Source: Pseudomonas caspiana (lineage in GTDB: Bacteria; Pseudomonadota; Gammaproteobacteria; Pseudomonadales; Pseudomonadaceae). From it: DNA of 64,000 nucleotides. Shown piece by piece: positions 60,896 through 64,000 of the stretch. The stretch covers positions 15,185 to 79,184 of the forward strand of contig NZ_LOHF01000027.1 in assembly GCF_002158995.1 (NCBI RefSeq), given 5' to 3'. Positions within the stretch are counted from its first letter, which is position 1. Every line of letters begins with the position of its first letter. The notes under the pieces are model-generated. The model saw nothing but the letters and a program-made list of their open reading frames with translations. It was not told where the DNA came from and did no database searches. The position numbers and the translations under genes are program-made.

Positions 60896-61431
60896 CCGCT
60901 CCCAACAAGCACTTCTCCCTGATGGCGCGCCTGCTGCATTGGTCGATGGCGTTGATGATCATCGCCATGCTGTTTATCGGCGCGGGCATGGTGGCGTCGG
61001 TGTCGGCGCGTCATGAATGGTTGCTCAACCTGCACAAACCATTGGGTATCGCGATTCTGGTGCTGGTGATTCTGCGCATCATCGTGCGCCTGTCCAGCCA
61101 GACCCCGCCGTTGCCGGCTGACTTGCCGAGCTGGCAGGTGCTGGCGGCAAAACTGTCCCATTACGTGTTGTACGCTTTGATGCTGACAATGCCACTGATT
61201 GGCTGGGCGATGATTTCCGCCGCCGGAGATCCGGTGATGCTCGGCAGCTCGCTGCGTTTGCCGTCGATTGTCGCTGCTGACGCAGGAACCTTCGCGCTGT
61301 TACGTCAGGCCCATACATGGCTGGCATACACGCTGTTCCTGACCGTGCTGATGCACATCGCTGCGGCGCTGTTTCATGCGTGGGTACGGCGTGATGAGGT
61401 GTTGGGGAGCATGTTGCGGGGGCGAGGGTAA
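60892..61431 (+). CDS. Cytochrome b561-family membrane protein
   Basis: A 179-residue di-heme b561 with four helices. Candidate heme histidines lie in RLLHWSMALM, NLHKPLGI, KLSHYVLYAL, QAHTWLAY and LMHIAAALFH. It overlaps the catalase-like gene by ATGA. It likely passes electrons from the quinol pool to the partner peroxidase or removes superoxide, as described for related b561 proteins. Confidence 0.93.
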   Translation: MTAPNKHFSLMARLLHWSMALMIIAMLFIGAGMVASVSARHEWLLNLHKPLGIAILVLVILRIIVRLSSQTPPLPADLPSWQVLAAKLSHYVLYALMLTMPLIGWAMISAAGDPVMLGSSLRLPSIVAADAGTFALLRQAHTWLAYTLFLTVLMHIAAALFHAWVRRDEVLGSMLRGRG

Positions 61432-61511
61432 CTGCGTCGCAACATTGCATTCATGTACCAGAGGCACCGATGTCTATGCCACCGTGCTGCCTCGCGGCAT
61501 AAAGTGAAACC

Positions 61512-61592
61512 TGTAGGAGCGCACGAGCACCGCGAGGCCGCGATAGCGGTGTTCCAGAAAAATCGCCATCGCGGTGCTCGTGCGCTCCTACA
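61512..61592. repeat. REP pair, GAGCACCGC class
   Basis: TGTAGGAGCGCACGAGCACC and CGGTGCTCGTGCGCTCCTAC form the arms. The spacer includes ATCGCCATCGCGG-like sequence shared with other members. It separates the b561 gene from the convergent carboxypeptidase gene. Confidence 0.9.
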
Positions 61593-61600
61593 GGGGGTTT

Positions 61601-62740
61601 TCAGCGTAGTACCGTTGCCATTTCAGACAGGGTGGTCAAGACATCCTTGGCCAGCTGCTTGGACCGCTTGCCGTCCCAACCGGTGGTCAGGTTCGGGGCG
61701 TCGTCGTTGTCCTTGAAAGGCATTTCCAGTGTCAGCGACAGGCATTTGTACTTCTCGCCGACGCTGTTGCATGCCAGGTTCATGTTGGCTTTGCCCGGCT
61801 GCGAACGCTGATAGCCGTAGCGGGTCTGGAAATCCTGGGTGATTTCACTCAAACGGCTGCGGAAATGCTCCTCCAGTTGCTGCTGTTTGGGCGTGTATCC
61901 CGGATTGCCTTCGCAGGCGGCGGTGAACACATAAGGGATCTCTTCGTCGCCATGCACGTCTAGGAACATGTCCACGCCGTACTTTTCCATCTGCTCCTTG
62001 ACGAAGAACACCTCCGGGCTGGTTTCCTGAGTGGAGTCCTGCCATGCACGGTTGAGGTCTTTGCCATTGGCATTGGTGCGCAAGTGACCGTGAAAAGAAC
62101 CGTCGGGATTCATGTGCGGTACGAGGTACAGATCGGCGACTTCCAGCAGGGCATTCAGCACCGGGTCATCCTGCTGTTGCAAGCGCTCGATCACGCCTTC
62201 CATGAACCATTCGGCCATATGCTCGCCGGGATGTTGCTGAGCAATGATCCAGATATTGCGCTTGCCCTCGGCTCCGTTGCCGCGACGTAGCAGGGGAATA
62301 TCACGGCCTTCGACGCTCTTGCCAGTGGCGAGCAATTCGGTGCCGGCCTTTTCCAGCGCCTGCCCTATGAGCCAGTCATGGCGCTCGCGGCTGTAGGGTT
62401 CGAAATAGGCGAACCAGACATGCTCGCCAGTGGGCGTGAGGCTGAAATTCAGGGCGCTGCCGTCGAACGTGGAGGGCACGCGAAACCAGGTCTGGTGATC
62501 GTAGGAAGCCACGGCGTTGTAGCCGGTCCAGGCATTGTTGTAGCTGGATTGGCTGGCATTGGTCAGGCTGAACCGGTGGACCTGGCCCGTCTGCAGGCCG
62601 TCGACCTTGAAGTGAAACCACTGAAAGTGCGGGCTGCGGGTATCCGGGCGGATGGCCAGCTGAATCTGTGCAGGGTTGCTCGCGTCTATCACTTCGATAT
62701 TGCCGCTATCGAAATCTGCGCTGATTTTGAGAGAGGTCAC
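61601..62740 (-). CDS. M14-family zinc carboxypeptidase
   Basis: A 379-residue M14 carboxypeptidase of the bacterial cytosolic type. The zinc motif is in IAQQHPGEHMAEWFMEG, with DLYLVPHMNPDGSFHGHLRT, the second ligand in DVHGDEEIPYVF, and the catalytic glutamate in LTLEMPFKDNDD. An N-terminal beta domain (about 1-120) precedes it. The start is GTG at 62740 with AGGA upstream. No signal peptide is visible. Its peptide substrate is unknown. Confidence 0.9.
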   Translation of the reverse strand: MTSLKISADFDSGNIEVIDASNPAQIQLAIRPDTRSPHFQWFHFKVDGLQTGQVHRFSLTNASQSSYNNAWTGYNAVASYDHQTWFRVPSTFDGSALNFSLTPTGEHVWFAYFEPYSRERHDWLIGQALEKAGTELLATGKSVEGRDIPLLRRGNGAEGKRNIWIIAQQHPGEHMAEWFMEGVIERLQQQDDPVLNALLEVADLYLVPHMNPDGSFHGHLRTNANGKDLNRAWQDSTQETSPEVFFVKEQMEKYGVDMFLDVHGDEEIPYVFTAACEGNPGYTPKQQQLEEHFRSRLSEITQDFQTRYGYQRSQPGKANMNLACNSVGEKYKCLSLTLEMPFKDNDDAPNLTTGWDGKRSKQLAKDVLTTLSEMATVLR

Positions 62741-62851
62741 GGTCTGATCCTGTGTACGTTAGTGCCAGTTGTGGCGCTACTTTACACGGAACCGGCGCGG
62801 AGCAATGCGCGTCGCTGCGACGTGAAGGTGTGAGAATCGGTCACTCTTGAT

Positions 62852-63412
62852 TCAAAAGTGACCGAACGATGCAAATGCCTCCGCCGTAACCAGCAAGCTG
62901 CACAGAAAAGCAGTCGCCAGGCACCAGAACAGATAGCTACGGCGTTTGCGGCGATGCCAGCCGCTTGCACCCATCAACGCAGCCGGGGCTTGCAGTTGTC
63001 GCCACAAACGCTCGGTGCCTTCGAACGCAGCAAGGTGCGCCAGGTCGGCGTCCAGCCAGTGACGGAATTCGATACGTTGGCTGGCGGTAGCCTGCGGACT
63101 TTGCAGATGCACATACCAGCGACTGGCTTGTTGGCACGCGGGCTCGGCAGCGATGGCCTCGTCCACAGCAATCTGCTGACGGCTGGTTTGCAGGACGCGC
63201 GCCATGGCTTGTTCGACGCAAGTAACATCAATGTCCAGCAGGCTGGCGATATCGGTGTACGACAGGCCGTCGAGTCGGCTGAGCAGAAAAACCTGCTGTG
63301 TACGTCGGGAAAGCTTCACCAGACCGCGCCGCAGGTTCTCACCGTGCTGGCTCAGCGGAACATCTGGCTGCCGGGCAGGTGCAGCGGGGAAGGACGAGAG
63401 TTGAATACTCAT
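62852..63412 (-). CDS. Sigma region 4 / FecR N-terminal domain fusion with C-terminal membrane helix
   Basis: A 186-residue protein with an unusual plan. Residues 25-80 look like sigma-70 region 4 (LVKLSRRTQQVFLLSRLDGL then SYTDIASLLDIDVTCVEQAM). Residues 90-150 match the DUF4880 cytosolic part of FecR proteins (QQASRWYVHLQSPQATASQR then IEFRHWLDADLAHLAAFEGTE). A membrane helix ends the protein (LFWCLATAFLCSLLVTAEAF). Sigma region 2 and the periplasmic FecR domain are both missing, so it cannot act as an ordinary sigma. ATG at 63412. It may be a dominant regulator of ECF sigmas or a relic of a fused fecI-fecR pair. Confidence 0.8.
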   Translation of the reverse strand: MSIQLSSFPAAPARQPDVPLSQHGENLRRGLVKLSRRTQQVFLLSRLDGLSYTDIASLLDIDVTCVEQAMARVLQTSRQQIAVDEAIAAEPACQQASRWYVHLQSPQATASQRIEFRHWLDADLAHLAAFEGTERLWRQLQAPAALMGASGWHRRKRRSYLFWCLATAFLCSLLVTAEAFASFGHF

Positions 63413-63821
63413 GATCGAATGCCTCGCTTGATGTTGATGAATACTTCTTTGCCAAGGTGCTGCTTTTTAAATGCTTTCTGTAGTAGCGCACGAGCGCCGC
63501 AAGGCTGCGATGGCGTGCTGTCTGATACACCGCCATCGCGGCATCGCGGCCTCGCGGTGCTCGTGCGCTCCTACAGGTCCAGTGCTTGCCGTCCCACATG
63601 ACTGTATTTTGAGATCCATTCTCAAGTGATAAGCCGGCTCAATTACCGATTATCTTCTGCCGGGCGCCTTTGAAAGCGAAACTCTCAGGCCCGCTCCCTG
63701 ATCTTTTTGCTATGATCCGCGCCATCGTAGAAACGACACCCTCTTCATTAGCCTGAAGAACGCAGCACCCGAACCTTGCATCACCAGTGACACCAAAAAA
63801 ATAGAAACGAACCGCAAAACT
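63413..63821. other. Intergenic region with a REP pair
   Basis: About 410 bases between the sigma4/FecR fusion and PrrF. Only the REP pair at 63479-63575 is recognised; a TATGAT at 63711-63716 has no matching -35. Confidence 0.4.
63479..63575. repeat. REP pair, GAGCACCGC class
   Basis: TGTAGTAGCGCACGAGCGCC and CGCGGTGCTCGTGCGCTCCT form arms around a spacer with TGATACACCGCCATCGCGG, shared with 21933-22020. Confidence 0.88.
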
Positions 63822-63850
63822 AAAAAAAAGACCCGGAAAAAATCCGGGTC
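63822..63850 (-). terminator. Rho-independent terminator of PrrF
   Basis: GACCCGG and CCGGGTC form a 7-base stem (63830-63850) with a seven-base loop. On the minus strand it is followed by a run of eight T. Confidence 0.93.
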
Positions 63851-63934
63851 AAAAACCGTGATTAGCCTGATGAGGAGATAATCCAGAAGCCGACCTAAGA
63901 CTTCTGAGTTATCCAACTGACCTTGCGGCCAGTT
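63822..63934 (-). ncRNA. prrF: PrrF-type iron-responsive small RNA
   Basis: The minus strand holds the hallmark core CTCCTCATCAGGCTAATCAC (63877-63858) followed by GGTTTTTGACCCGG, and an AACTGGCC-type 5' end at about 63934. It ends in a GACCCGG/CCGGGTC hairpin with eight T residues at 63829-63822. Size (about 113 nt), terminator and core match Pseudomonas PrrF, which lowers iron-containing protein synthesis when iron is scarce. The upstream Fur box fits. Which of the two usual copies this is cannot be told. Confidence 0.93.
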
Positions 63935-63941
63935 GCTTGCA

Positions 63942-63969
63942 ATAATAATCATTATCATTTGCAAGTCAA
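63942..63969 (-). promoter_or_regulatory. PrrF promoter with Fur box
   Basis: On the minus strand TTGACT (-35, 63969-63964), 16 bases, then TATTAT (-10, 63947-63942). The Fur box TGATAATGATTATTA (63957-63943) matches 13 of 14 consensus positions and covers the -10, so Fur-iron would block transcription. Confidence 0.9.
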
Positions 63970-64000
63970 ACCTTTTTATCGTCCCCATAGAAAAATGATT

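Noticed and set aside
2703..63575. Repeated palindromes as a possible CRISPR array
   Set aside because: The repeats are scattered, inverted rather than direct, lack unique equal-length spacers and match REP/REPIN form; no cas genes are present.
63640..63700. Motif GCGAAACTCTCAGG like the end of a glycine riboswitch
   Set aside because: The 5' aptamer parts (GGAGAG pairing strand, GCCGAAGG) are missing and no glycine gene follows, so I do not call it.
63710..63988. Open frame of 92 codons on the minus strand
   Set aside because: It runs through the PrrF RNA, its terminator and its Fur box and reads as low-complexity hydrophobic sequence, so it is not a gene.

Overview
The window looks like chromosomal DNA from a Pseudomonas of the fluorescens lineage. 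The evidence is a PrrF-type small RNA at the right edge, many Pseudomonas-style REP/REPIN palindromes between operons, several FecI/FecR-type regulators, split pqiA genes, an araFGH importer and a protealysin-emfourin pair. There are no rRNA or tRNA genes, no CRISPR array, no transposase and no prophage module. It reads as accessory-rich but stable chromosome.

Layout, left to right. 0-2.6 kb: an XRE regulator and a two-gene DNA-metabolism operon (radical SAM protein plus partner) behind a near-ideal LexA box. 2.8-14.5 kb: a LysR-controlled cluster with two tandem paralogous binding proteins, a frameshifted FAD-linked dehydrogenase, an aminotransferase, a complete polar amino acid ABC importer, a thiol dioxygenase and a 922-residue fusion of four rhodanese modules with a cystathionine beta-lyase. 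Together these suggest uptake and breakdown of a sulfur amino acid. 14.5-17.3 kb: a zinc ABC importer behind a Zur-like operator. 17.5-24.6 kb: a sugar region with periplasmic aldose 1-epimerase, GntR regulator, lactonase and araFGH. 24.8-26.3 kb: a Fur-boxed FecI/FecR pair with no receptor gene beside it. 26.5-36.1 kb: a LacI regulator and its perfect palindromic operator, then a peptide-type ABC importer followed by an amidase and an N-carbamoyl-amino-acid-hydrolase-like enzyme. 36.1-43.2 kb: a methyltransferase, a pqiA-pqiA-pqiB-pqiC membrane-lipid transport operon and a GGDEF/EAL protein with a ruined GGDEF motif.

43.5-54 kb: emfourin and protealysin-like protease, several small envelope proteins, an AraC regulator with a short-chain dehydrogenase/thiolase/enoyl-CoA hydratase set, and an isolated VgrG. 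54.2-61.4 kb: a YebC-family protein, an LRR-protein kinase, a TetR/MFS pair with a shared palindromic operator, and a divergent stress module. In that module an ECF sigma/anti-sigma pair faces a catalase-like protein and cytochrome b561, and both promoters carry the same GGAAT-N16-CGTC signature. 61.6-64 kb: a zinc carboxypeptidase, an unusual protein joining sigma region 4 to a FecR N-terminal domain, and the Fur-boxed PrrF small RNA.

Start sites were chosen from ribosome binding sites, ATGA overlaps and signal peptides, and several differ from the longest open frame. Substrates of the transport clusters are inferred from context and are not shown by the sequence.
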